The notes beneath the pieces were generated by a model. That model made no database searches. It saw nothing but the letters and a program-made list of their open reading frames with translations, and had not been told where the DNA came from. A stretch of 20,311 bases of DNA from UBA1067 sp050874585 (GTDB lineage Bacteria; Verrucomicrobiota; Kiritimatiellia; RFP12; UBA1067): assembly GCA_050874585.1 (NCBI GenBank), contig JBNMKZ010000050.1, positions 1 to 20,311 of the forward strand, read 5' to 3'. Positions 1 to 6,491 of the stretch are shown one piece after another. Both the position numbers and the translations under genes were made by a program. Every line of letters begins with the position of its first letter. Positions within the stretch are counted from its first letter, which is position 1.

Positions 1-1506
1 AGCGAGAACAAGTACCTCCAGAAGGGCATTCTCCGCGACCGCTGGGGCTTCAAGGGCATGATTGAGACGGACTGGGGCGGGCAGCACTCGGGTGCCTTTG
101 CCGCGAACAACGGCGGCGGCGTCGAAATGCACTGGGGTAAGGGCATCGTCCACAACTACTATGCGATGTCGAACCGCTTCCCGCTGGCCGAAGCCGTGCT
201 GAATGGCAAGGTTCCTGCGGCGACGGTCGACGAAATGGCGCTTCGGACGCTGTGGGTGATGGCCAAGACGGGCTTCCTGACGAATGCGCCGCGCAAGGCC
301 GGTGCGCGCAACACGAAGCATCACCAGCGCATTGCCCGTGACGAGGGTGCGAATTCCATCGTCCTCCTCAAGAACACGAAGGGCGTTCTCCCGCTCGACG
401 AGAAGAAGATCGAGAAGATACTCGTGATTGGTAAGGGCGCGGACGAGAAGCAGTGCGGCAAGGGCTGCTCGGGCGAAGGCAACGTCCCCTATGAGATGAC
501 GCTTTTCGGTGCGCTCAAGGCGCGGCTGGCCGGCAAGGACGTGAAGCTGATGCCGTTCTGCGCCAAGATGGAGATTGCGAAGACCGACACCTCGAATGCG
601 GTCATCACGGGCGGACACGTCGAGCAGAAGACCTCCGTCGACTGGAGCGACGCGGCGGAACTGAAGGCGGCTGCCGAGGCGGCCGACGCGGTCATCGTCT
701 TCACGGGAACGGAACTCGGCTACCAGGAGAATATGGAGTCCGAGAGCCGCGATCGCGTGAACATGGACCTGCCGAAGGAACTTCAGGAGGCCACGCACAC
801 CATTCTCGGGTGGAATCTCAAGAACCTCGTGGTCGTCTCCCGTTCGGGTACGCCCGTTGGCTATACCTGGACGGACAAGGCGGACACGCTGATTCAGACG
901 TCCTACCTCGGCATGGAGGAGGGCAACTCCATCCTCGACGTCGTCTTCGGCGACGTGAACCCGAGCGGCAAGCTCGTGCAGACCTGGCCGAAGTCCTACG
1001 CCGACACGGCGGTCGCCCAGGCCGGGACCTACAATGCGAAGGAAGTCGTCTACAACGAGCGCTTCTACGTCGGCTACCGCTGGTACGACCACAAGAAGAT
1101 TGAACCGCTCTTCCCGTTCGGCTACGGCTTGAGCTACACGACCTTCGGCTACGGGAACGTGGCGGCGACGAACCATGCCCGGACGGTCTCCGTCTCGGTG
1201 GACGTCACCAACACGGGGAAGCGTGAGGGCGCAGAGGTCGTTCAGGTCTACGCGTCCTATCCGAACGCGAAGGTCGAGCGTTGCGTCAAGGAACTGAAGG
1301 GCTTCCAGAAGGTGACGCTTGCACCGGGTGAGACGAAGAAGGTCTCGGTCACGGTGCGGGTTCGCGACTTGGCCTACTGGGACGAGTTCATCCACCGCTT
1401 CCGCGTCGACGCGGGCGAGTACGAGTTCCTCGTCGGTTCGTCCAGCGCGGACATCCGCGGCAAGGCGACGGTCAAGATTGAGAAGGACTACGTCTTCGAC
1501 GACTGA
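1..1506 (+). CDS. Glycoside hydrolase family 3 beta-glycosidase, C-terminal part (5' end outside window)
   Basis: The reading frame is open from base 1, so the gene begins upstream and 501 residues are visible. The first residues, ILRDRWGFKGMIETDWGG, are the GH3 segment carrying the catalytic nucleophile; Asp24 of the visible part (bases 70-72) corresponds to the Asp of the usual SDWG. Next comes the GH3 C-terminal alpha/beta sandwich (SIVLLKN...LPL, then ILVIG). A segment ELGYQEN-MESESRDR-VNMDLP matches the region that supplies the acid/base Glu. The protein then shows NPSGKL, PLFPFGYGLSYTTF and a C-terminal fibronectin III-like domain (EVVQVY, KELKGFQKVTLAPGETK). GH3 enzymes remove terminal beta-linked glucose, xylose or related sugars; the exact substrate cannot be read. 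Any signal peptide would be upstream. A hairpin terminator follows directly. Family assignment is firm. Confidence 0.93.
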   Translation, partial: SENKYLQKGILRDRWGFKGMIETDWGGQHSGAFAANNGGGVEMHWGKGIVHNYYAMSNRFPLAEAVLNGKVPAATVDEMALRTLWVMAKTGFLTNAPRKAGARNTKHHQRIARDEGANSIVLLKNTKGVLPLDEKKIEKILVIGKGADEKQCGKGCSGEGNVPYEMTLFGALKARLAGKDVKLMPFCAKMEIAKTDTSNAVITGGHVEQKTSVDWSDAAELKAAAEAADAVIVFTGTELGYQENMESESRDRVNMDLPKELQEATHTILGWNLKNLVVVSRSGTPVGYTWTDKADTLIQTSYLGMEEGNSILDVVFGDVNPSGKLVQTWPKSYADTAVAQAGTYNAKEVVYNERFYVGYRWYDHKKIEPLFPFGYGLSYTTFGYGNVAATNHARTVSVSVDVTNTGKREGAEVVQVYASYPNAKVERCVKELKGFQKVTLAPGETKKVSVTVRVRDLAYWDEFIHRFRVDAGEYEFLVGSSSADIRGKATVKIEKDYVFDD

Positions 1507-1525
1507 TTGTCGGGGACGGCAGGTG

Positions 1526-1566
1526 ACGCGGGTCTTCCACGGGAGTGGACGGCCCGCGTTTCGTTT
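1526..1566 (+). terminator. Nested-hairpin intrinsic terminator after the GH3 gene
   Basis: The outer stem ACGCGGG (1526-1532) pairs with CCCGCGT (1553-1559). An inner stem TCCAC (1536-1540) pairs with GTGGA (1545-1549) around a GGGA loop. The structure is followed by TTTCGTTT. It starts 20 bases after the GH3 stop and separates it from the etf operon. The T tract is interrupted, so efficiency is uncertain. Confidence 0.65.
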
Positions 1567-1673
1567 AGTGGGGGGTGGGGGCTTTTTCCGCGTGACGGAC
1601 ATGCTTTTAGCCTGTCATTTCTCGTTTATCGTGTTTCGTGAGATTCCTAATTATTCCCTCACTTTTGCCCTGT

Positions 1674-1702
1674 TCCCTTTGAAGGGACGAATATGGTATA
1701 AT
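1674..1702 (+). promoter_or_regulatory. Promoter of the etf operon with an inverted repeat at the -35 position
   Basis: TATAAT at 1697-1702 is preceded by TGG, an extended -10 (TGnTATAAT). No good -35 hexamer lies 16-18 bases upstream; that position is occupied by the perfect inverted repeat TCCCTT-TG-AAGGGA (1674-1687). The predicted transcription start is about 1709-1710, on the first ATG of etfB. An extended -10 can work without a -35. The inverted repeat is a candidate operator, which is inference. Confidence 0.6.
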
Positions 1703-1709
1703 ATGCGCC

Positions 1710-2576
1710 ATGAAAGTGAGCAATTCAGGCCGTAAAGGCGGCTATAACTGCGTGGTCTGCATCAAGCAGGTACCCGATACGAAAAAGGTGACGGGCGAGG
1801 CCATGAAGGCCGACGGCACCATCAACCGTGCGGCGTTGCCCGCGATCTTCAATCCGGAAGACCGCAACGCCCTTGAGGCGGCGCTTCGCGTCAAGGAGAC
1901 CTATGGCGGAACCGTGACTGCAATTGCGATGGGGCTTCCCGCCGCGTGCACGATTCTCCGCGAGGCCCTGATGTGTGGCGCCGATAAGGCGTACCTCGTG
2001 ACTGACCGCAAGGCGGCCGGGTCCGATACGCTTGCGACGAGCTACATTCTTTCCCAGGCGGTGAAGAAGTTCAATCCCGACCTCGTCTTCTGCGGTCGCC
2101 AGGCGATTGACGGCGATACCGCGCAGGTCGGCCCCCAGATTGCCGAGAAGCTCGACTTCGCCGCGATTACCTACCTTGAGGGTCTTGAACTCGATGGGGA
2201 CGATGCGATTGCGACGCGTGACATCGGCACTGGCATTGAGAAGGATCGCGTCCATCTGCCCGCGCTTTTCACCGTGACGGAGAAGTTCGGTGAGCTGCGT
2301 CCGTTCGACGTGAAGCGCGTCATGAAGTACAAGAAGGCGAAGGCGCCTGTCGAGAATGGCGGCGTTGCCCTTGAGGGCGACCTCGCGATAGGTCAGCTTT
2401 CGTGCGACGATATCGGTGCCGAGCCTGACCGCTGCGGCTTCGCCGGCAGCCCGACGAGCGTGAACAAGATCGTCTCGGTCGTTCTCGCGGGCGGCGACTA
2501 CAAGGAATATTCCGCCGATGACGCGGGCGTCAACGCGCTGGTGGGCGAACTCATCGCCGACCACACCATTGGATAA
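1710..2576 (+). CDS. etfB: Electron transfer flavoprotein subunit beta
   Basis: EtfB pairs with EtfA to pass electrons between acyl-CoA dehydrogenase and other carriers; the beta subunit binds an AMP or a second FAD. The N-terminal CVVCIKQVPDTKKVTG (residues 14-29) is the family hallmark. IDGDTAQVGP (133-142) is the nucleotide-binding loop in the form common in EtfB of anaerobes. DIGTGIEKDRVHLPALFTVTE and PFDVKRVMKYKKAK are also typical. Length, 288 residues, is slightly above the usual 250-265. The ATG at 1710 coincides with the predicted transcription start and has no Shine-Dalgarno, so translation would be leaderless. An alternative is the GTG at 1752, which gives VVCIKQVPDT and has a GGCGG ten bases upstream. 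Homologues normally begin only about three residues before VVCIKQ, so the start is unsure though the family is not. First gene of a three-gene operon. Confidence 0.93.
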   Translation: MKVSNSGRKGGYNCVVCIKQVPDTKKVTGEAMKADGTINRAALPAIFNPEDRNALEAALRVKETYGGTVTAIAMGLPAACTILREALMCGADKAYLVTDRKAAGSDTLATSYILSQAVKKFNPDLVFCGRQAIDGDTAQVGPQIAEKLDFAAITYLEGLELDGDDAIATRDIGTGIEKDRVHLPALFTVTEKFGELRPFDVKRVMKYKKAKAPVENGGVALEGDLAIGQLSCDDIGAEPDRCGFAGSPTSVNKIVSVVLAGGDYKEYSADDAGVNALVGELIADHTIG

Positions 2577-2587
2577 GGAGAGGTTTT

Positions 2588-3613
2588 ATGGACAGAGCAA
2601 AGGGTGAAGTCTGGGTATTTGCCGAGCAGGAAGACGGCAAGTTGAGCGACGTTCCGCGCGAACTTCTTGGCAAGGGGCGCGAACTGGCCGACAAGCTTGG
2701 CGTGAAGCTGGCGGCGGTCCTGATGGGCAATGGCGTGGAGGGTCTTGCCGCACAGCTCTTCGAGGCTGGTGCCGACAAGGTGCACCTCGTTGAGGATCCC
2801 AAGTTGGCCGTCTTCCGGGGTAAGGCCTATCGTCATGCGTTCGTCGAACTGATTAAGGAGTGTGCTCCCCAGATCGTCATTTTCGGCGCGACCCACATGG
2901 GGCGCGATCTCGCCCCGGCCGTTGCCTCGGCGCTTCGTTGCGGCCTGACGGCCGACTGCACCGACCTCCAGATCGGTGACTACGAGGACAAGAAGACGAA
3001 GGAGACGTTCCACAACGTCCTCCAGCAGATTCGTCCGGCGTTCGGCGGCAACATCATCGCGACGATCGTCAACGCCCGCCACTGGCCCCAGATGGCCACG
3101 GTGCGCGAGGGCGTCATGAAGCCCCTCGACCCGAAGCCGGGTGCAACGGGCGAGATTGTTCGCCACGACTCCCACCTCGCGGGTGTCGAGATTCCGGTCG
3201 AGGTGCTCGACATCGTGCGTCGCCATTCGTCCGTCAATCTCAAAGGTTCGCGCATCATTGTCGCGGGCGGTGCTGGTGTCGGCTCGAAGGAGAACTTCAA
3301 GCTCCTCCACGACCTGGCGGATGCTCTGGGTGGTGCCGTTGGCGGCAGCCGTGCGGCGGTCGACCTCGGGTACTGCGAGCACGAGCGCCAGATTGGCCAG
3401 ACCGGCGTGACGGTTCGTCCGGCGCTCTTCATCAGCTGCGGCATTTCGGGTGCCGTTCAGCATCTCGCGGGTATGCAGGATTCGGCGAAGATCATCGCCA
3501 TCAATACCGATAAGGATGCGCCGATTTTCAAGGTCGCGCACTACGGTATCGTGGGCGACCTCAATGTCGTCGTTCCGAAAATGATCAAGGCCATCAAGGG
3601 AAAGGCCCAGTAA
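2588..3613 (+). CDS. etfA: Electron transfer flavoprotein subunit alpha
   Basis: Alpha subunit of the ETF heterodimer, carrying the electron-shuttling FAD. The N-terminal half has the ETF alpha/beta fold (GEVWVFAEQEDGKL; ADKVHLVEDP; IVIFGATHMGRDLAPAVA; GLTADCTDL). The C-terminal FAD domain, about residues 220-335, is canonical: AGGAGVGSKENF, SRAAVDLG, IGQTGVTVRP (about 269-278), FISCGISGAVQHLAGM, IIAINTDKDAPIF and YGIVGDL. Length, 341 residues, fits alpha subunits without an extra ferredoxin domain. It begins 11 bases after the etfB stop behind AAGGAGAGG, an excellent ribosome-binding site, and ends one base before the acyl-CoA dehydrogenase ATG. The IGQTGVTVRP form resembles ETFs of anaerobes, including flavin-bifurcating ones; bifurcation itself is only a possibility. 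Confidence 0.96.
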   Translation: MDRAKGEVWVFAEQEDGKLSDVPRELLGKGRELADKLGVKLAAVLMGNGVEGLAAQLFEAGADKVHLVEDPKLAVFRGKAYRHAFVELIKECAPQIVIFGATHMGRDLAPAVASALRCGLTADCTDLQIGDYEDKKTKETFHNVLQQIRPAFGGNIIATIVNARHWPQMATVREGVMKPLDPKPGATGEIVRHDSHLAGVEIPVEVLDIVRRHSSVNLKGSRIIVAGGAGVGSKENFKLLHDLADALGGAVGGSRAAVDLGYCEHERQIGQTGVTVRPALFISCGISGAVQHLAGMQDSAKIIAINTDKDAPIFKVAHYGIVGDLNVVVPKMIKAIKGKAQ

Positions 3614-3614
3614 G

Positions 3615-5366
3615 ATGAGTAACTTCTACAAGGATAATGCGGATATCGCCGCGACGATTGATGCGCTCGACCTGAGCGAGGTCGCCGAGCTGTTCGAAGA
3701 GGGTTTCCGTTTCACGAAGGACTATGACTTCGCCCCGGTGAACGCGGCGGATGCAATCGACAACTACAAGCGTGCGCTCGACGTGTGCGGCGATGTTGCC
3801 GGCAATCGCATCGCGGCGACGGCGGAGGAGACGGACAAGGTCGGCAATGTCCTCAATGAGGACGGCACCGTGACGTACGCGCCGGGCATTGACCTCGCCA
3901 TCAAGCTCTACGGCAAGACGGGCATTCTCGGTGTGACGATTCCGTACTACCTCGGCGGCCTGAATATGCCGTGCACGATCCTGACGGCGGCGAATGATAT
4001 CGTCTCCCGTGCGGATGCTTCGCTCATGAATATGTTTGGTCTTCAGGGCATCGCCGAGACGATCAACATGTTCGCCACCGAGGACATCAAGAAGCAGTAC
4101 ATCCCGAAACTCGTTTCGGGTGAGTACACTGGCGCGATGGTCTTGACGGAGCCGGATGCCGGTTCTGACCTCCAGAGCGTCAAGACGATGGCCTATCAGG
4201 ATGAGAACGGCAACTGGTTCGTGAACGGCGTGAAGCGCTTCATCACGAACGGATGCGGTGACGTGCTGCTCGTGCTGGCGCGTACCGAGCCCGAGTTCTC
4301 CGATGGCCGTGGCCTGAGCTGCCTTCTCGTTGAGAAGTGCCCGCAGGTGAAGGTCCGTCGCCTTGAGCACAAGCTCGGCATCAATGGCTCCCCGACGTGC
4401 GAGCTCGTCTTCAACAACGCCCCGGCGAAGTTGATTGGCCAGCGCAAGCGCGGACTGATTACCTACGTGATGGCCCTGATGAACGGTGCCCGCGTTGGCA
4501 TCTCCGCCCAGGGCACGGGCATTGGCGAGGCCGCCTACCGTGCGGCGCGTGACTACGCGGCGAGCCGCCGTCAGTTCGGGCAGACGATTGACAGCTTCCC
4601 GGCGCTTCGCGAACTGCTTTCCGATATGTCCGTCGACCTTCAGGCGGCGCGGACGCTCGCCTACTACTCGTCGAAGTGCGTGGATATGGAGACGGGTCTG
4701 ACGCGCAAGTTCGAGGGTCTGAAGGGGACTCCCGAGGCTCCGGCCGTCCGTGCGCGCCTGAAACGCTACTCGGCCTTCAACAAGATGCTCACGCCGATGG
4801 CAAAGTACTATGCGTCCGAGATGTCCATGCGCGTCTCGAATGGCGCGGTCGCCGTGCTCGGCGGTTCGGGCTACATGAAGGACTACCCGGTTGAGCGTTA
4901 TCTCCGTGATGCACGCATCACCACGATTTACGAGGGCACGTCGCAGTTGCAGGTCATCGCGGCGATTGCCGGCGTGATGGGTGGACTGGTGAAGGATGTC
5001 GTCGCCGACATTCTTGAGGGCGTCGATCTCAGCGAGCAGCTCAAGGGCAAGCTCGCGGAAGTCGAGAAGCTCAATGGTGAACTTGAGGCGGCGGTTCAGT
5101 ATGTCCACGGGCATTCCGATGGTAAGGCCTATCACGACCTCCACGCCCGCAAGCTCGTCGATGCGGCGATTGCCGTCATTGTGGCGGCGCTGTTCATCCG
5201 TTGTGCGGCGAAGCTCCCGGAAAGCGCGAAGGAAGTCGCGTTGGACTACTGGATGGCGACGCGCTTCCCGACGGTTCGTGCGGAACTCGCGAAGGCCATG
5301 AGCGGCTATACGGCTCCGGTTGGGCTCTTCGAGAAGCTCGCCCCGGCGGTCGTGCTCGCGGACTAA
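3615..5366 (+). CDS. Acyl-CoA dehydrogenase with C-terminal extension
   Basis: FAD-dependent enzyme that forms the trans-2,3 double bond in acyl-CoA (or reduces enoyl-CoA) and exchanges electrons with ETF. Motifs in order: YYLGGLNMP; GAMVLTEPDAGSDL (about 174-187, FAD/substrate loop); NGVKRFITNG; KLGINGSPTCELVFNN; ARVGISAQGTGIGEAAYRAA; SRRQFGQTI; VLGGSGYMKDYPVERYLRDARIT; IYEGTSQLQ with the catalytic-base Glu440. At 583 residues it is about 200 longer than short-chain enzymes. The excess is an N-terminal helical stretch and about 130 residues after the catalytic Glu, ending ...APAVVLAD, as in the longer type with an acyl-CoA dehydrogenase C-terminal domain. The ATG lies one base after etfA, so coupling is likely. 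Chain-length preference cannot be read. A strong terminator follows. Confidence 0.95.
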   Translation: MSNFYKDNADIAATIDALDLSEVAELFEEGFRFTKDYDFAPVNAADAIDNYKRALDVCGDVAGNRIAATAEETDKVGNVLNEDGTVTYAPGIDLAIKLYGKTGILGVTIPYYLGGLNMPCTILTAANDIVSRADASLMNMFGLQGIAETINMFATEDIKKQYIPKLVSGEYTGAMVLTEPDAGSDLQSVKTMAYQDENGNWFVNGVKRFITNGCGDVLLVLARTEPEFSDGRGLSCLLVEKCPQVKVRRLEHKLGINGSPTCELVFNNAPAKLIGQRKRGLITYVMALMNGARVGISAQGTGIGEAAYRAARDYAASRRQFGQTIDSFPALRELLSDMSVDLQAARTLAYYSSKCVDMETGLTRKFEGLKGTPEAPAVRARLKRYSAFNKMLTPMAKYYASEMSMRVSNGAVAVLGGSGYMKDYPVERYLRDARITTIYEGTSQLQVIAAIAGVMGGLVKDVVADILEGVDLSEQLKGKLAEVEKLNGELEAAVQYVHGHSDGKAYHDLHARKLVDAAIAVIVAALFIRCAAKLPESAKEVALDYWMATRFPTVRAELAKAMSGYTAPVGLFEKLAPAVVLAD

Positions 5367-5390
5367 GTCCGAATAGGAACCAAGAGAAAG

Positions 5391-5427
5391 GGCGTCGAAG
5401 ACGGTTTTGCGTCTTCGACGCCTTTTT
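5391..5427 (+). terminator. Strong Rho-independent terminator of the etf operon
   Basis: A perfect 12-bp stem, GGCGTCGAAGAC (5391-5402) with GTCTTCGACGCC (5411-5422), closes an 8-base loop and is followed by TTTTT. It starts 24 bases after the acyl-CoA dehydrogenase stop. Textbook form. Confidence 0.93.
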
Positions 5428-5637
5428 CATATCGTGCGCGGCAGTTCAGAGTCGTCGCCGTCTATAGATATAAGGAGTAAGCGGGGAGAGCGAAGGGGAG
5501 TCGCGTCCATGTTTTAGTCCTTCCGGGTTGGGCATCGTCTGGACGGCCGATGTGGGTGCCGTTTCTGATGTCGCGGCGGACCGGGAAAGCGTTACCTCCG
5601 TCGGGTTTTGGTCCGTTGGGCGTGACAGGCCCGTCTA

Positions 5638-5724
5638 ATGGGCATTGGAGTACTTTCTAATGCCCATCAGAATTCCGTCCGACGGGCATCAGAATTCCGT
5701 CTGACGGGCATCGGACTTTTGCCG
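5638..5724. repeat. 22-bp tandem repeat array, about three units plus an inverted partner
   Basis: Units begin at 5659, 5681 and 5703, an exact 22-base period. The first two share CATCAGAATTCCGTC; the second and third share GACGGGCATC. Unit junctions form near-palindromes CCGTC-C-GACGG (5675-5685) and CCGTC-T-GACGG (5697-5707). Just upstream, ATGGGCATT (5638-5646) is the exact reverse complement of AATGCCCAT (5659-5667) across a 12-base loop. The period is not a multiple of three, so this is not a coding repeat, and there are no spacers, so it is not CRISPR. Confidence 0.8.
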
Positions 5725-5889
5725 CGAGGGGAACAACCACGGAAATCACGGAATTGGGAGCGGGGGAGTTGGTTTTCCACTGGAGACACTGAAAGCCGCG
5801 TCGCGGCGCACTGAATGGTGTGGCCTTGCGGCCGAACACGAAAGGTCGCGAAAACCCTTTGGGACACGAAAGACGAGGTAGGTGATTTT

Positions 5890-6036
5890 TAGCCGCAGAG
5901 GTCGCAAAGGTCGCAGAGAGGGAGGTTGGAGGAGACGTCGGGTGCCGCGAAAATGACAATAAAATATGGAATCGAGGTCAGACCTGCTTTCCCGAATTTA
6001 TTGTAATTCTTTGAACCCTCTGCGACCTTTGCGGCA
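5890..6036. repeat. Fold-back element with 9-bp subrepeats
   Basis: The left arm is a 9-base tandem: GCCGCAGAG, GTCGCAAAG, GTCGCAGAG. The right arm carries the reverse complement. The 16-base CGCAAAGGTCGCAGAG at 5903-5918 is matched perfectly by CTCTGCGACCTTTGCG at 6018-6033. Inside are two further inverted repeats: ACAATAAA (5956-5963) with TTTATTGT (5997-6004), and AGGTC-A-GACCT (5975-5985). The whole could extrude as one long hairpin. No transposase is present; a MITE- or REP-like non-autonomous element is the likeliest identity. Sequences of this GCCGCAGAGGTCGC type are familiar as dispersed intergenic repeats in environmental genomes (from memory, not checked). Confidence 0.7.
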
Positions 6037-6262
6037 CAGGAAAACCGCCGCGCTTGGACTGAAACACGGAATGTACGGGAAGCCGTGTGGCGGTGACTGA
6101 GCGAGCCATGCGCATCGCGGCGTTTTGTGGTGCGCATGACGGATGGCTGTAGTGCGCACGGGAGAGTCTTCTCATGCGCAGAGGTTTGAACTGCCGCGTT
6201 CCAGCCGGTAGCCCGCCTGTCTTTTCGGGCGGCCGCCCAACCCTTGTCAAGGGGGCGCGTCG

Positions 6263-6291
6263 TTGACGGCTTCGTCATTTTTTGATATGAT
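6263..6291 (+). promoter_or_regulatory. Near-consensus sigma-70 promoter of the glycan-processing cluster
   Basis: TTGACG (6263-6268), a 17-base spacer and TATGAT (6286-6291) with an upstream TGA give a -35, ideal spacing and extended -10 together. The predicted start is about 6298. TGACG-GCTT-CGTCA (6264-6277) forms a perfect 5-bp inverted repeat over the -35, a candidate operator. CCCTT-GTC-AAGGG lies 10 bases upstream. The promoter is well supported by sequence; the operator roles are inference. Confidence 0.75.
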
Positions 6292-6331
6292 TTTCACAAC
6301 CTTGTAAGCAGAACTTCAACATAGGAGTGAA

Positions 6332-6415
6332 ATGAATAAGACGACAAGTGGTTGCGGCGGTTTGTGTCCGGTCCCGTTGGCCTGTGGGCCAGCGGCAGGT
6401 GCTGAATCATTCTAA
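6332..6415 (+). CDS. Possible 27-residue leader peptide
   Basis: ATG at 6332 follows AGGAG with 4-5 bases spacing, about 34 bases after the predicted transcription start, and opens a frame of 27 codons: MNKTTSGCGGLCPVPLACGP then AAGAESF, stop TAA. It contains three cysteines and three prolines but no run of one amino acid that would mark a classic attenuator. The second half of the frame overlaps a perfect stem-loop at 6375-6394. The next gene begins 76 bases after its stop. It may be a regulatory leader or a chance frame in the 5' untranslated region; the good ribosome-binding site and position favour some role, but no family is recognised. Confidence 0.35.
   Translation: MNKTTSGCGGLCPVPLACGPAAGAESF
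6375..6394 (+). promoter_or_regulatory. Stem-loop in the 5' leader
   Basis: CGTTGGCC (6375-6382) pairs with GGCCAGCG (6387-6394), with one G-U pair, around a TGTG loop. There is no following T tract, so it is not an intrinsic terminator. It sits inside the small leader frame and upstream of the first large gene, where it could respond to leader translation or stabilise the transcript. Confidence 0.4.
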
Positions 6416-6491
6416 ACCTCAGGTCTGTTCCGTTCGCCTCTAAATCACGGTCGTTTGTCGCCTCACACCTAACACAAAGGAGATCGAAGTC

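Larger units (their letters stand above)
5428..6262. other. Gene-free spacer with repeats
   Basis: About 830 bases with no convincing gene. Short open frames on the minus strand are built from the repeats listed separately and lack ribosome-binding sites or recognisable domains. Contents are a 22-bp tandem array (5638-5724), a fold-back element (5890-6036), a perfect 8-bp inverted repeat CATGCGCA/TGCGCATG (6107-6114 and 6131-6138), and CCCTT-GTC-AAGGG (6241-6253) just before the next promoter. No tRNA or rRNA was seen. Confidence 0.6.

Noticed and set aside
1319..1735. 138-codon plus-strand frame running from GH3 into the spacer
   Set aside because: Its first half is an Arg/Ser-rich shadow of GH3 in another frame, and it crosses the terminator and the etf promoter.
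1725..3541. Overlapping minus-strand frames opposite etfB and etfA
   Set aside because: Shadow composition, no domain, and incompatible with the clear ETF subunits on the plus strand.
3594..5144. Long minus-strand open frame of 516 codons opposite the acyl-CoA dehydrogenase
   Set aside because: The plus-strand frame has complete family motifs and a catalytic Glu. The reverse frame has no recognisable domain and is Arg/His/Leu-rich, as expected for the shadow of a G+C-rich gene.
5889..6278. Minus-strand frames ending in a CDLCDLCG-like tail
   Set aside because: The tail is the translation of the 9-bp repeat of the fold-back element; no domain is present.
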